Both the position numbers and the translations under genes were made by a program. From JAGQRJ01 sp041402045 (GTDB taxonomy: Bacteria; Planctomycetota; J058), in NCBI GenBank assembly GCA_041402045.1, contig JAWKSZ010000014.1, forward strand, positions 1 to 64,000: DNA of 64,000 nt. Direction: 5' to 3'. This document shows positions 1 through 8,801 of this stretch, piece after piece. Position 1 is the first letter of the stretch, and every line of letters starts with the position of its first letter. The notes beneath the pieces were generated by a model, which did no database searches, had not been told where the DNA came from, and saw only the letters and a program-made list of their open reading frames with translations.

Positions 1-1939
1 AGAAGGCGCTGCTCTTGCTCCGCATGAGCCCGCCGTCCTCCTCGGGCTCCTCCTCCTTCAGCCAGCCGGACGGTTGCTCGACCGCCTGGGTCACCTTGTG
101 GACCTGCCCGCCGGGGTTCGCGACCTCGGCGTGGTCGACGGCGACGAAGCTCGTGAAGCGGCAGAGCACGCCGTGGCGCAGGGAGAGCGCGGTGATCTCC
201 CCGACCAGGGCGCGGTTCGAGGTGGTCACGTAGCGGTCCTCGAGGTCGCGCACCCGTCCCCGCGCCCACACCTTGTGGGCGGCCGGGCTCTCGGAGCGCA
301 CACCGCGCAGGCGCTCGGCCACGGCGCCGCCGTAGGCGTCGACGCCGCGCACGGTGACCTCGCCGGGCGCGCCGCGGTAGCGGCCGAGGATCGTGATCGG
401 CGAGCCCGCGAACAGGTCCGGCAGCCGCGCGGGGACCGTGGCGTCGAGCTCGAGCTCGAGCCCGCGCCCGCCCTCGAGGCTGAGCTCGGTGAGCAGCGGG
501 GTCCCGATCCGGCGGTGGACCTTGTCCATGACCTCGTCCAGGCGGTCCTCGCTCTCGACCAGCTCGCAGTAGCCGCCGCTGATCCCGGCCAGGCGGCGCA
601 GGAACCCGGCGTTGACCGCGCGGTCGATCCCCAGGCTGAACACCCGCAGCCCGCTGAGGTGCGGAGCCAGGGTGCGCAGGATCTGGTCCTCGTTGCCGAC
701 CTGCCCGTCGGTGACGAGCACCACCACCCGGTCGCGGGTGGGGTCGCCGCCGAGGAGCGCCAGGGCGCGGGTCAGCGGCTGCGCCAGCTCGGTGCCGCCG
801 GCCGCGTCGAGCTTGCCCAGCCACTCCACCGCGCGGTAGCGGTTGCGGTCGCTGCCCGCGACGAGCCCCGGCTGCTGCGGCGGCTGCTCGACGGTGTGGT
901 CGAAGCCGAGGACCGCGAACCGGTCGTGGGCGGTGAGGGAGTCGATCATGCGCGCGGTCGCGCGCCGCGCGGCGACCATTTTCCAGCCCTCCATGCTCCC
1001 TGAGCGGTCGAGGAGGAACACCACGTCCCGCGGCGTCGCGACCTGGGCGTGGGCCCGGGACGGGACGAAGGTCAACTGGAACGTGCCCTCGCCCTCGCTG
1101 TCCGGGTGGAAGCTGAGGCTCGAGCCGCGCTCGTCGGCGGCGATCCCGTAGCGCAGCACGAAGTCGCGGTTCAGGCGCTCGCCCGGGTGCAGGGTGATCG
1201 TCTGCCGCGCGCCTTGGGCCGTGCGGCGCGTGGCGTGCAGGCTCGAGCGCACCTCGCCCAGGGGCAGCCCCGCGGGGTCGAGGTCGACCCGGAGGCTCAG
1301 GCGCACCGGGTTCGGGACGCCTGGGAGCAGGACCGGGGGCGTGATCCGCGAGGCGTCGGGGACGCTGTCGGTGTCGAGGGCCGTGCCGCTGCCCGCCGCG
1401 GGGCCGCCGCGCACCGCGCCGGGAATGTAGCGAGGGGCGACCACGAGCGGGAAGCGGAAGGTCGCCTCGCCGTCCTGGTAGTGCACGGGGCCGTCGAGGG
1501 TCAGGTGCACCGTGGCCTCTTCGCCGGGGAGGATGTTGCCGACCCGCAGGGTGAACACGCCGCTGCGGTCCTCCTCGGCGATCGCCGCGCGGTGCCCGGC
1601 GTCGACGGCCTGCTGATACTCGCGCCGCGCCTGGCCGCGCTCCTTGAGCACGCCCTCCACGGTGCGCTCGCCGACCTCGAGCTGGAAGCGCCCGACCGCC
1701 GCGCGGTCGGGGAGCGGGAAGATGTACGTGGCCTCGAGGGGCACGCCGAGGGTGTTCACGAAGGTCTGGCGCAGCCGGGTGTGCGCGAGCAACCCGGTCA
1801 GCTCGACCTCCACGTCCATGAGCTTGAGCGGCAGGTTGCCCTGCGGGGTCTGGAGCGCGCCGAACCCGTAGGGCTCGTCGCGGTCACGCGTGGGGCAACA
1901 AGAGGCGATCTCGTCTTCGGTCAACAGCGGCAACTTCAC
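1..1939 (-). CDS. VIT and von Willebrand factor A domain protein (3' end outside window)
   Basis: Reading leftwards from a GTG at 1939 the frame stays open to the window edge (646 codons seen). An N-terminal VIT domain (about residues 15-145) is followed by a VWA domain whose MIDAS metal site begins DVVFLLDRSGSM (about residue 303). Further on the frame reads LSLRHGVLCRFTSFVAVD, typical of the tail of VIT/VWA proteins. There is no signal peptide, so it is probably cytoplasmic. The family is thought to act in protein-protein interaction or scaffolding; its substrate is unknown. A GAGGAG ribosome site precedes the GTG, and the MerR gene ends only 17 bp upstream, so the two are almost certainly co-transcribed and controlled by that regulator. 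The C-terminus, with any extra domains, is not visible. Confidence 0.85.
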   Translation of the reverse strand, partial: MKLPLLTEDEIASCCPTRDRDEPYGFGALQTPQGNLPLKLMDVEVELTGLLAHTRLRQTFVNTLGVPLEATYIFPLPDRAAVGRFQLEVGERTVEGVLKERGQARREYQQAVDAGHRAAIAEEDRSGVFTLRVGNILPGEEATVHLTLDGPVHYQDGEATFRFPLVVAPRYIPGAVRGGPAAGSGTALDTDSVPDASRITPPVLLPGVPNPVRLSLRVDLDPAGLPLGEVRSSLHATRRTAQGARQTITLHPGERLNRDFVLRYGIAADERGSSLSFHPDSEGEGTFQLTFVPSRAHAQVATPRDVVFLLDRSGSMEGWKMVAARRATARMIDSLTAHDRFAVLGFDHTVEQPPQQPGLVAGSDRNRYRAVEWLGKLDAAGGTELAQPLTRALALLGGDPTRDRVVVLVTDGQVGNEDQILRTLAPHLSGLRVFSLGIDRAVNAGFLRRLAGISGGYCELVESEDRLDEVMDKVHRRIGTPLLTELSLEGGRGLELELDATVPARLPDLFAGSPITILGRYRGAPGEVTVRGVDAYGGAVAERLRGVRSESPAAHKVWARGRVRDLEDRYVTTSNRALVGEITALSLRHGVLCRFTSFVAVDHAEVANPGGQVHKVTQAVEQPSGWLKEEEPEEDGGLMRSKSSAF

Positions 1940-1956
1940 GGCGGCAGGCTCCTCGC

Positions 1957-2580
1957 TCAGGCGATCCCTCGGTCGCGCAGGAGGCGCAGCAGCGGCTCCG
2001 CCGCCTGGCGGAGCGCGCGCTGGTCTTCAGCGCTCAGCGCCCGGGCGCCCGGGAGGAGCAGGATCGCCTCCTCCGCGAGCGTGAGGCCCGTCCACGAGCC
2101 GGGGTCGGGCAACCCCTGGCTCGCTCGCCGCACGCGCGGCTCGACCTCAGCGTGTATGTCTGCGGGCGCCGGGGCAAGGCCCTCGGCCGGCGCCGGGAGC
2201 TCCTCCCAGAACGCCGACTCGGCGGGCGCCTCGGGCGCGGGCGCCACGGCCTCCAGGTCCCGCGGGACCTGGGCCAGGCGCTCCAGCGCGGCGTCGTCCA
2301 GCCCGGCGAGGCGCGTCTGCACCTCGCTCAGGGAGAGGCCCTCGGCCTGCAGGCGCTTGATCGCGACGAGCTGCAGGAGGTGGCGCCGCGCGTAGAGCGC
2401 GGTCCGCCCGCGCAGCTCGGCGGGCCGATCGAGGAGCCCCAGGGTCGTGTAGTAGCGGATCGTGCGTCGGTCGGGCACCGCCCGCACCCGCGCGCTGGCG
2501 CTGGGCACGTAGTCGACGACCTGCAGCGCGGCGTCGATCCGCTCACTCAGCTCGTCCAGGGTCCAGGGCGCGTCGCTCAT
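1957..2580 (-). CDS. MerR-family transcriptional regulator
   Basis: This 207-residue protein carries a MerR-type winged helix in its first 110 residues (RRTIRYYTTLGLLDRP is the recognition signature, followed by LLQLVAIKRLQAEGLSLSEV). Instead of a long metal-binding coiled coil, it has an Ala/Pro/Glu-rich linker and a short Leu-rich C-terminal helix (LTLAEEAILLLPGA). No metal-binding cysteine pair is present, so an ordinary metal sensor is unlikely. The gene starts with ATG. It lies 17 bp upstream of the VIT/VWA gene, and a dyad operator candidate sits 11-34 bp before the start codon, suggesting autoregulation of a two-gene operon. The effector is unknown. Confidence 0.85.
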   Translation of the reverse strand: MSDAPWTLDELSERIDAALQVVDYVPSASARVRAVPDRRTIRYYTTLGLLDRPAELRGRTALYARRHLLQLVAIKRLQAEGLSLSEVQTRLAGLDDAALERLAQVPRDLEAVAPAPEAPAESAFWEELPAPAEGLAPAPADIHAEVEPRVRRASQGLPDPGSWTGLTLAEEAILLLPGARALSAEDQRALRQAAEPLLRLLRDRGIA

Positions 2581-2590
2581 GCCCCAAACA

Positions 2591-2614
2591 TGACACTGTC
2601 ACATAACACTGTCA
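2591..2614. promoter_or_regulatory. Operator candidate for the MerR/VIT-VWA operon
   Basis: A perfect dyad TGACA-C-TGTCA (2591-2601) is followed 13 bp later by TAACACTGTCA (2604-2614), one mismatch from the first. On the minus strand the same bases include TTGACA, a good -35 box. A regulator bound here would overlap the promoter of the MerR gene. Binding by this particular MerR protein is inferred from position only. Confidence 0.55.
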
Positions 2615-2847
2615 ATGACGATCCTCGGTTTTCTCGCAAGTAGCCATGAAGATAGGGCTTGCGCTTCACATGCGATGGCCCTCGCCGCCCCGCCTGGATC
2701 GGACACTGTCGGATCGCAGCGACGTGCCACCCGCCGGTGGCAGGGTGGGTCGCGCACGAACCGCGGGTGAGTCGGGGTCCACGCGGCCAGGCGAGTTCGG
2801 TTCGGTCTCGCGCTTGCGCGGGTGGCGCGAGAGAAGGAAACGCCCCC

Positions 2848-4167
2848 ATGAACCTCCCCTGCTCCGCGGCGCGCGTCGCCGCCCTGCTCGCTGTCTGCAC
2901 TGCCGCCACCCAAGCGCAGGGCTCGCTCACCTACACCCACGCGGTGTCCGGCAAGGTCGAGGTGGTCCAAGGCCCCGACGGCCCGCGGGTGTTCGTCGGC
3001 GCGACCGAGGTCCTGGGCCCCGACGCCGCGGGCCTGCTGCGCCACCCCGAGCTGCGCGGACAGCCGGTGTGGCTGGCCCGCCCCACCGCGCTGCAGCGGC
3101 TGGGCACGAAGACCCCGCCCGCGGGCAAGGAGCGCACCCGCGGGCTGCTGTTCCCGCGCAAGCTGAGCGAAGGGGTGGTCGCGACGCGGGACGGGCTCAG
3201 CGCACGAGCCGACGGGCGCCAGATCGCGGCGCGCGGCCCGGTGACCTCGCTCCTCGAGCGCCTGCAAGCCGGCGAGACCACCTCGATCCGCGGCTTCGAC
3301 TACCGCGACCCGCCCTTCGGCCTGGAGCTGGACCCCGCCCTGGAGGGCGTGTTCGTCTCGGGGGTCGCGATCAGCCAGCAGGCGCAGGACGCCGTAGGCG
3401 CCCCCAGCGCGTGGGTCACCCACTACGGCGACGACGTCGTGGGCTTCCAACGCGCGCCGCAGGAGCCGGTGGTCGGTCGGCGGCGAACCGCCTTCGACTC
3501 GCTGCTGCGCGGCGCGCCGCTGTTCGACGCGGCGCCGACGCGCCGGGTGCGGGGGACCCTCACCCGCGGTCGTCGGCTGGGCTCGGAGCTCACCCTCCGC
3601 GCCGAGAACGGCGAGCGCTTCAGCTTCAGCGGCGCGCTGCAGGACCCGCGCACGAGCCTCGGCGAGCTCGCCGCCGCCGTGGGCCGCGAGGTCGAGGTCG
3701 AGCTCGTCCCGGGCGCCAGGGGGCGGGCGACGCTGCTCTCGAGCCCCTCGCTGCACACCGAGCGCGCCCAGGGGCGGCTCGAGGGGACGACCTTCGTCCT
3801 CGACGACGGCACGCGCCTGCCGCTCTCGCTCCCCGGGGCCGAGGCCTTGGGCCGCCCGGAGGCCCTGCGCCGCGGTCGCCTGCTCGAGGCGCTGGACGGG
3901 CAGCCGGTCACCCTCGCGCTGACGACGATCCGCCGCGACGGGGTCGACGAGGCCTGGGTCGCCCAGGGCGCCTGGAGCAGGAGCGGTCTGTTCACCGGCC
4001 TCGAGCGCTCGGGGGAGCTGGTGGCCCCCGACGGCACCCGCGCCCCTCGCGACAGCGTGAGCTTCGACCCCCGCAGCGAGCTCGGCGAGAAGCTGCTGAC
4101 CGGCATGCTCGACGTGCTCAAGCGCCAGACCGCGGAGAAGCTCGAGGACTTCCTCCAGTCCAAGTGA
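2848..4167 (+). CDS. Exported protein of unknown function
   Basis: This 439-residue protein begins with a clear signal peptide (MNLPCSAARVAALLAVC..., probable cleavage after AATQAQ). The start at 2848 is preferred because AGAAGGA lies 7 nt upstream and the signal peptide begins exactly there; longer frames read through non-coding sequence. The mature part is rich in short strands, with repeated phrases about 'GELVAPDGTRAPRDSV'-like segments, and has no cysteines suggesting disulfides and no catalytic motif that I recognise. The last 20 residues form an amphipathic helix. It stands alone between the divergent MerR operon and the GH3 gene, which has its own promoter. No function can be assigned. 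Confidence 0.75.
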   Translation: MNLPCSAARVAALLAVCTAATQAQGSLTYTHAVSGKVEVVQGPDGPRVFVGATEVLGPDAAGLLRHPELRGQPVWLARPTALQRLGTKTPPAGKERTRGLLFPRKLSEGVVATRDGLSARADGRQIAARGPVTSLLERLQAGETTSIRGFDYRDPPFGLELDPALEGVFVSGVAISQQAQDAVGAPSAWVTHYGDDVVGFQRAPQEPVVGRRRTAFDSLLRGAPLFDAAPTRRVRGTLTRGRRLGSELTLRAENGERFSFSGALQDPRTSLGELAAAVGREVEVELVPGARGRATLLSSPSLHTERAQGRLEGTTFVLDDGTRLPLSLPGAEALGRPEALRRGRLLEALDGQPVTLALTTIRRDGVDEAWVAQGAWSRSGLFTGLERSGELVAPDGTRAPRDSVSFDPRSELGEKLLTGMLDVLKRQTAEKLEDFLQSK

Positions 4168-4185
4168 GCGCGTCCGGGCCGGCGG

Positions 4186-4191
4186 TATAGT
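4186..4191 (+). promoter_or_regulatory. -10 box TATAGT, leaderless promoter of the GH3 gene
   Basis: TATAGT ends 8 nt before the ATG at 4200, which puts the expected transcription start at or within a base or two of the start codon. No ribosome binding site is present. This is one of eight similar arrangements in the window. Confidence 0.55.
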
Positions 4192-4199
4192 CGCCGGTC

Positions 4200-5693
4200 A
4201 TGAGCGACCTCCGTCCGCGCATTCGCCGTTTGATCGTCCCCGTGTTCGACCTCCGCGAGGGACAGGACCTGGCCGCGGCCTGGGAGCAGGCCGCGGCGCA
4301 GGTCCGCGCCGGCTACGGCGGGTTGATCCTGTTCGGGGGCAGCCTCCCCGAGCTGCCGGAGCGGCTCGCCGCGCTCAAGGCGCTGGGCCCCCACGGCCCG
4401 CCCCTGATCGCCGCCGACGTCGAGCGCGGAGTCGGCCAACAAGTCCTCGGCGCGCGAGACTGGCCGCCGGCCATGGCGCTCGGGGCGAGCGACGACCCGG
4501 CGCTGGCCGAGGCCGCGGGCTACGCCCTGGGCAGCGACGCCCGCGCGGCGGGGATCGACTGGATCTTCGGCCCGGTGCTCGACCTCGCCGACGAGCCGCG
4601 GAACCCGATCGTGGGGGCCCGCGCCCTGGGCGCCGACCCCGAGCGGGTGGCGGCGCTGGGGGCGGCCTTCGTGCGCGGGATCCAGCGCGCGGGCGCCCTG
4701 GCCTGCGGCAAGCACTTCCCCGGGCACGGCGGGACCGTGGACGACTCCCACGCGACCCTGCCGCGGGTGACCTACGACCGCGCGCGCCTCGAGGAGCGGG
4801 ACCTCGCCCCCTTCCGCGCGGCGGTCGCCGCCGACGTGGCGAGCTTCATGACCGCCCACGTGGCCTACCCCGCGTTCGGGGTCGAGGGGCCGGCGACGCG
4901 CTCGCGCGCGCTGGTGTCCGGGCTCTTGCGCGACGCGTGGGGCTTCGCGGGGTTGGTCGTGACCGACGCGCTGATGATGGCCGGGGTGCAGGCGGAGGGC
5001 GGGGAAGCCCGCGCCGCCTGCGCGGCCCTGGAAGCCGGCTGCGACGTGCTGCTCTACCCGACCGACCCCGAGGCCACGGTCGAGGCCGTCGCCGCCTGGG
5101 CTGCGGAGGACCCGGCGCGGGTCGCTCGGATCGACGACGCCGTGGGTCGACTCGAGGCCGCCCGCGCCCGGCTGGGCCAGGCCCCGGCCCCCAGCGAGCT
5201 CGCCGAGCTGGACGTGGCCCGCGCGGCGCTGACCGTGCCCCTCGCGCCGCTGGCGCCGCTCTCTCGAGGCGAGCGCGCGCGGGCGCTGGTCCTCGACGAC
5301 GACGCGCTCCCCGGCTTCGCCCACGAGCTGCTCGCGTGCCTGGCCGAGGCCGGGGTCGAGCTCGAGCTGGCGACGGTGCAGCCCGAGAGCGACGCCGCGG
5401 CGCTCGCGCGCGCGCGGGCCCTCGACGCGACGTTGCTCGTGGTCGGCTGCCGCGTGCGCGCCTGGAAGGGGCGTCCCGGCCTGGCGGAGCCGCTGCAGGC
5501 GCTGGTCCGCGGCTGCCCCGGCGCGCAGGTGGTCGGGCTCTGCGGCCCCGGCCCCTTGGCTGCGCTGCTCCCCGGCGAGGCGCGGGTGCTCCTGGCCTAC
5601 GGCGACGAGCCGGCGCAGCAGCGCGCGGCCGCCGCCGCGCTCCTCGGCGCCCCGACCCCGGGGCGTCTGCCCGTGCCCTGGAGGCCGGCATGA
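4200..5693 (+). CDS. Glycoside hydrolase family 3, beta-N-acetylhexosaminidase (NagZ-like)
   Basis: This 497-residue GH3 enzyme carries the NagZ-type signature KHFPGHG (residues 171-177) with DSH at 182-184, which supplies the His/Asp acid-base dyad. The nucleophile region is TDALMM, with Asp256. The N-terminal TIM barrel covers about residues 8-330. A C-terminal alpha/beta domain follows (330-495), so it is longer than the single-domain NagZ of enterobacteria. There is no signal peptide, which points to cytoplasmic removal of GlcNAc from recycled peptidoglycan fragments; a beta-glucosidase role is less likely given the motif. The last bases overlap the next start codon (ATGA), so a broken lipoprotein gene is translationally coupled. 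Confidence 0.88.
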   Translation: MSDLRPRIRRLIVPVFDLREGQDLAAAWEQAAAQVRAGYGGLILFGGSLPELPERLAALKALGPHGPPLIAADVERGVGQQVLGARDWPPAMALGASDDPALAEAAGYALGSDARAAGIDWIFGPVLDLADEPRNPIVGARALGADPERVAALGAAFVRGIQRAGALACGKHFPGHGGTVDDSHATLPRVTYDRARLEERDLAPFRAAVAADVASFMTAHVAYPAFGVEGPATRSRALVSGLLRDAWGFAGLVVTDALMMAGVQAEGGEARAACAALEAGCDVLLYPTDPEATVEAVAAWAAEDPARVARIDDAVGRLEAARARLGQAPAPSELAELDVARAALTVPLAPLAPLSRGERARALVLDDDALPGFAHELLACLAEAGVELELATVQPESDAAALARARALDATLLVVGCRVRAWKGRPGLAEPLQALVRGCPGAQVVGLCGPGPLAALLPGEARVLLAYGDEPAQQRAAAAALLGAPTPGRLPVPWRPA

Positions 5694-5912
5694 CCCGCCT
5701 CGCCCTGGCTCTGTTCGCCGTCCGGCGCAGGCTGCAGCTCGCTCCCCGAGCCCCCGGCGCCGGAGGCCGCCAGCTGGCCGACGGACGTGGGCTGGGTCAC
5801 CGACTTCGCCGCTGGCCCCCGAGGCACGCTCTACGCCTCACGGTACTGCGGCGGTGAGCTCTTGGGGCTCTCTCAGCCCTCCGGCCTGCTGCGCGTCCCC
5901 CGCGCGGACTGA
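5690..5912 (+). pseudogene. Small lipoprotein gene broken by a one-base shift
   Basis: The ATG overlaps the GH3 stop. The first ten codons read MTRLALALFAV, a lipoprotein signal start, and then the frame becomes Arg-rich and meaningless. Removing one C after the GTC codon (near 5723) restores GAGCSSLPEPPAP, a lipobox with its cysteine, followed by SWPTDVGWVTDFAAGP...SGLLRVPRAD and a stop at 5910-5912. The repaired product would be about 73 residues, and its end looks like the start of a longer beta-propeller-type protein, so it may be a truncated remnant. Either a sequence error or a true frameshift could explain it. Confidence 0.5.
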
Positions 5913-5919
5913 AACACGC

Positions 5920-5925
5920 TACCGT
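5920..5925 (+). promoter_or_regulatory. -10 box TACCGT, leaderless promoter of the MOSC gene
   Basis: TACCGT ends 7 nt before the ATG at 5933; no Shine-Dalgarno sequence is present. If used, the GTG at 5924 cannot be the start. Confidence 0.4.
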
Positions 5926-5932
5926 GACGGCC

Positions 5933-6376
5933 ATGAGCGACTCCGGCAGCCTGCGCGCGATCTACGTGCGCCCTTCTTCGCGAACCCCGGTCAAGCGCGT
6001 CGAGCGCGCCCAGGCGGAGGCCGGCCAAGGCCTGGTCGAGGACCACGCCGGCGGCGGCAAGCGGCAGGTGACCTTGCTCAGCCAGGAGGCCTGGGACGCG
6101 GCCTGCGCCGAGCTCGGCCAGACCCTCGACCCTGGGCTGCGGCGGGCGAACCTCGTCGTCCAGGGCGTGGACCTGGGCGCGGCGATCGGCAAGGAGCTCA
6201 CGGTCGGCGCGGTGCGGATCAAGGTCGTGGGCGAGACCAAGCCCTGCCAGCTCATGGACGACCAGGCCCCGGGGCTGCACGACGCGCTGCGCCCGGCCTG
6301 TCGCGGGGGCGTGTTCGGCCAGATCCTCGAGGGCGGCGAGCTCGAGCCCGGTCAGCCGGTGCGCGTCCAGGCGTGA
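5933..6376 (+). CDS. MOSC domain protein
   Basis: A stand-alone MOSC domain of 147 residues. It shows KRQVTLLSQEAW (43-54), RRANLVVQGVDL (70-81) and the conserved cysteine in KPCQLMDD (Cys105). MOSC domains bind molybdenum cofactor or its sulfurated form, and some, such as YiiM, act with the cofactor in reducing N-hydroxylated compounds. This short form lacks the N-terminal beta-barrel of MOSC_N proteins, so it is closer to plant/bacterial single-domain types of unknown substrate. Its stop overlaps the GTG of the following glycosyltransferase (GTGA), giving translational coupling that seems organisational rather than functional. Confidence 0.85.
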   Translation: MSDSGSLRAIYVRPSSRTPVKRVERAQAEAGQGLVEDHAGGGKRQVTLLSQEAWDAACAELGQTLDPGLRRANLVVQGVDLGAAIGKELTVGAVRIKVVGETKPCQLMDDQAPGLHDALRPACRGGVFGQILEGGELEPGQPVRVQA

Positions 6377-7488
6377 GCCGGATCGCGCTCCTGGCCGAGA
6401 GCGCCGACCCCGCCCGGGGCGGCGCCGAGCGCGCGATCCGCGCCACCGCCCAGGCCCTGGTCGCCCTCGGCGCCGAGGTCGAGCTGCACGTCCCCCGCGA
6501 CCGCGCGGGCCCCGAGCTGCCCGGGGTGACGGTGCGCGCCTTCGAAACCGGCCCCCTCCCCCGGGCGACCCGCGCGCGCAAGCTGGCCTATGCGCTCGCC
6601 GAGCGCGCGCGCGAGCGCCCGGGGACCCTGATCGCCTGCGGCAAGCTCCTGGGCGCGGACCTGATCTGGTCGCACGCGGGCGTGCACGCCCGGGCGCGCG
6701 ACGCCCAGAGTCGCGCCGGGCGCAGCGCGCTCCACGGCAGCCTCGCCGCGGCGGTGCGCGGGCTGCGCCCGGTGGAGTGGACCTTCGCCGGGATCGAGCG
6801 CGAGCAGGCGCGGGCATGCCACGAAGGCGGCGCGCGCTACGTCGCGCTCTCGGAGCGCGTGGCCCAGGACGCGCGCGAGGCGCTCGGCCTGGAGCCGTCG
6901 GCGGTCGTGCCCAACGGGGTCGACGCCGCGCGCTTCGCCCCGCCCACCGCCGCTGCGCGGCGCGCGGCGCAGGCGGCGCTCGCGGCCCGGGTCGGCGCGC
7001 CCCCCGACGCCCCGCTGGCCTTGTTCGCCGCCACCGCGCCTCGGCTCAAGGGCTTCGACGCGGCGCTCGGGGTCCTGGCCAGCCTGCCGGAGCTGCAGCT
7101 CGTGGTCGCGGGCAGCCGGCCGCGGGTCGGGGGCGAGCTCGGCGCGCGGGTCCACGGCCTCGGCTTCGTGGACGACCTGCCCGCGCTGTATCACGGCGCG
7201 CGCTTCCTCCTGCACCCCTCGCGCTACGACCCCTGCTCGCTGGTGGTGCTCGAGGCCCTGGCCTCCGGGCTCGCGGTCGTGACGACTCGCGCCGACGGCG
7301 CGAGCGCGTTCGTGACCCCCGAGCGCGGCGTGGTCGCGGCCTCGGCGGAGGACCCCGAGCTGGCGGCGGGGTGCGCGCGGCTGTGCGACCCCGCCGAGGC
7401 GGCGCGGGCCCAGGAGGCTGCGGCCGGGTTTCGCCGGGGCTGGGACGACGTCGCCCGCGAGCTCCTGGCCCTGGTCCAGCCGGCGTGA
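6373..7488 (+). CDS. Glycosyltransferase family 4
   Basis: A 371-residue GT-B glycosyltransferase. The N-terminal half begins MSRIALLAESADPARGGAER, the usual acceptor-domain loop. The C-terminal donor domain has VVPNGVD, LKGFDAALGVLASLP and the GT4 signature HPSRYDPCSLVVLEALASG with the catalytic glutamate (VLEAL). This resembles WaaG/RfaG-type lipopolysaccharide-core or other envelope glucosyltransferases. There is no transmembrane segment, so it probably works at the inner face of the membrane. The start GTG overlaps the MOSC stop, and the end overlaps the next glycosyltransferase by 4 nt, so three genes form one unit. The sugar and acceptor cannot be read from sequence. Confidence 0.87.
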   Translation: MSRIALLAESADPARGGAERAIRATAQALVALGAEVELHVPRDRAGPELPGVTVRAFETGPLPRATRARKLAYALAERARERPGTLIACGKLLGADLIWSHAGVHARARDAQSRAGRSALHGSLAAAVRGLRPVEWTFAGIEREQARACHEGGARYVALSERVAQDAREALGLEPSAVVPNGVDAARFAPPTAAARRAAQAALAARVGAPPDAPLALFAATAPRLKGFDAALGVLASLPELQLVVAGSRPRVGGELGARVHGLGFVDDLPALYHGARFLLHPSRYDPCSLVVLEALASGLAVVTTRADGASAFVTPERGVVAASAEDPELAAGCARLCDPAEAARAQEAAAGFRRGWDDVARELLALVQPA

Positions 7489-8450
7489 AGGTCGTGTTCC
7501 TGAGCGGGGACCCCGCCGAGGCCAGCGCCCGGGTGCGGATCCACGAGCACCTGGACGTGCTGCGCGAGCAGGGCCTCGAGCCCACGGTGTGGACGATCCC
7601 GCGCAGCGTGCCCGCGCGGCTGCGGGCCTGGCGCCGACTGCGCGACGCGGAGGTCGTGGTCCTGCAGCGGAAGCTCCTCGACCGGGTGAGCCTGGGCGCC
7701 CTGCGTCGGCACGCGCCGCGCCTGGTCTACGACCTGGACGACGCGCTCTACACCCGCCCCCACGGGCGACCGGACGGACGACAGCGCCGGCGCTTCGCCC
7801 GGACCCTGAGCCAGGTAGACCTCGTGCTCGCCGGGTCCGAGTACCTCGCCCGCGCGGCCCGCGAGCGCGGAGGGCGGCGGGTGGCGGTGTGGCGACCCGG
7901 GGTCGCACTCCCCGCGGCGACCGCGACCCCGGAGGCGGAGCCGGTGCGGGTGGTGTGGACCGGGAGCGCGGCGACGCTCCCCTACCTCGAGCAGACCGCG
8001 CCGCTCCTGCGCGCGCTGCAGCGGCGCGTCCCGGGCTGGTCGCTGGACGTGATCGCCGACGCGATCCCCAGCCTCCCTGGGGTCACCCTGCGCGCGCACC
8101 GCTGGAGTCCGCGGGTCGAGGACGAGGTCCTGAGCGGGGCGCAGCTCGGGATCTACCCCTTGCCCGACACGCCCTGGGCTCGCGGGAAGTGCGCCTACAA
8201 GGTCCTGCGCTACCTGGCCCACGGCCTGGCGGTGCTCAGCGTGCCGCAAGGGGGCGGGGCCGAAGTCCTGGGCGAGCCCCCGGCCGGCCGCGTCGCCGCC
8301 CTCGACGCCTGGGGCGACGCCCTGGGCGAGCTCCTGCGGGACCCCGCGGCGCGCCGCGCGCTGGGGGCCGCGGGGCGCGAGCACGCTCGCCGCGCTCACG
8401 CACTGGCCGCGCGCTCGGCGGAGCTGGCCGAGCTCCTGCGTCGGCTGTAG
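7485..8450 (+). CDS. Glycosyltransferase (GT-B fold, GT1/GT4-like)
   Basis: This 321-residue protein starts with GTG overlapping the previous stop. Recognisable pieces are SARVRIHEHLDVLREQG, LVYDLDDALYTRPHG (the DLDDA motif common in this subgroup), VDLVLAGSEYLA, VVWTGSAATLPYL and LGIYPLPDTPWARGKCAYKVLRYLAHGLAVLSVP, the nucleotide-sugar-binding end. Such proteins occur in surface polysaccharide clusters. The pairing with the preceding GT4 suggests successive transfers on one glycan. It is slightly short for the family. No membrane segment is present. Confidence 0.8.
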   Translation: MKVVFLSGDPAEASARVRIHEHLDVLREQGLEPTVWTIPRSVPARLRAWRRLRDAEVVVLQRKLLDRVSLGALRRHAPRLVYDLDDALYTRPHGRPDGRQRRRFARTLSQVDLVLAGSEYLARAARERGGRRVAVWRPGVALPAATATPEAEPVRVVWTGSAATLPYLEQTAPLLRALQRRVPGWSLDVIADAIPSLPGVTLRAHRWSPRVEDEVLSGAQLGIYPLPDTPWARGKCAYKVLRYLAHGLAVLSVPQGGGAEVLGEPPAGRVAALDAWGDALGELLRDPAARRALGAAGREHARRAHALAARSAELAELLRRL

Positions 8451-8606
8451 GCCATCCCGCCGGGTCTCGCCGCGCGTGGCGCTCAAGTCGTGGCATGAAC
8501 GATGGTTGCGCGCCCAGCCCCCCCAGGCCCCGGGATCCGCGGATTGACGCTGGAGGATGGCGATAACCCGTGGTAATTTCTGGCCCTCGCAGCAAGGAGG
8601 GCAGCC

Positions 8607-8801
8607 ATGCCTCGCGGAAGTCGCCCAGGCAAGAAGGCCAAGCTCAGGCGTTGGAAGAACAAGAAGGGCAGCCACGGCCGCAAGCCGGGCATGGGCAACC
8701 GCCCCGCCTTCACGACGTGGAAGGAAGTGCGCAAGGCGATCAAGCGCAACCAGACCGTCGTCGTCCCGCCGACCGAGCAGGCCGAAGAAGCCGCCAAGTA
8801 G
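8607..8801 (+). CDS. Small, very basic protein of 64 residues
   Basis: Start chosen on a near-perfect AAGGAGG (8594-8600), 6 nt before ATG. The product is Lys/Arg/Gly-rich at its N-terminus (MPRGSRPGKKAKLRRWKNKK) with GMGNRPAFTTWKEVRKAIKRNQ in the middle and an acidic tail (TEQAEEAAK). The composition resembles ribosome- or nucleic-acid-associated small proteins, but I recognise no family. It sits alone, with a strong RBS and two strong hairpins directly after the stop, which indicates an independently and highly expressed short mRNA. Function unknown. Confidence 0.7.
   Translation: MPRGSRPGKKAKLRRWKNKKGSHGRKPGMGNRPAFTTWKEVRKAIKRNQTVVVPPTEQAEEAAK

Noticed and set aside
74..2395. Long plus-strand reading frames across the VIT/VWA gene
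   Set aside because: They are GC-frame shadows: His/Arg/Ala-rich, no domains, and antisense to a frame with clear VIT and VWA motifs.
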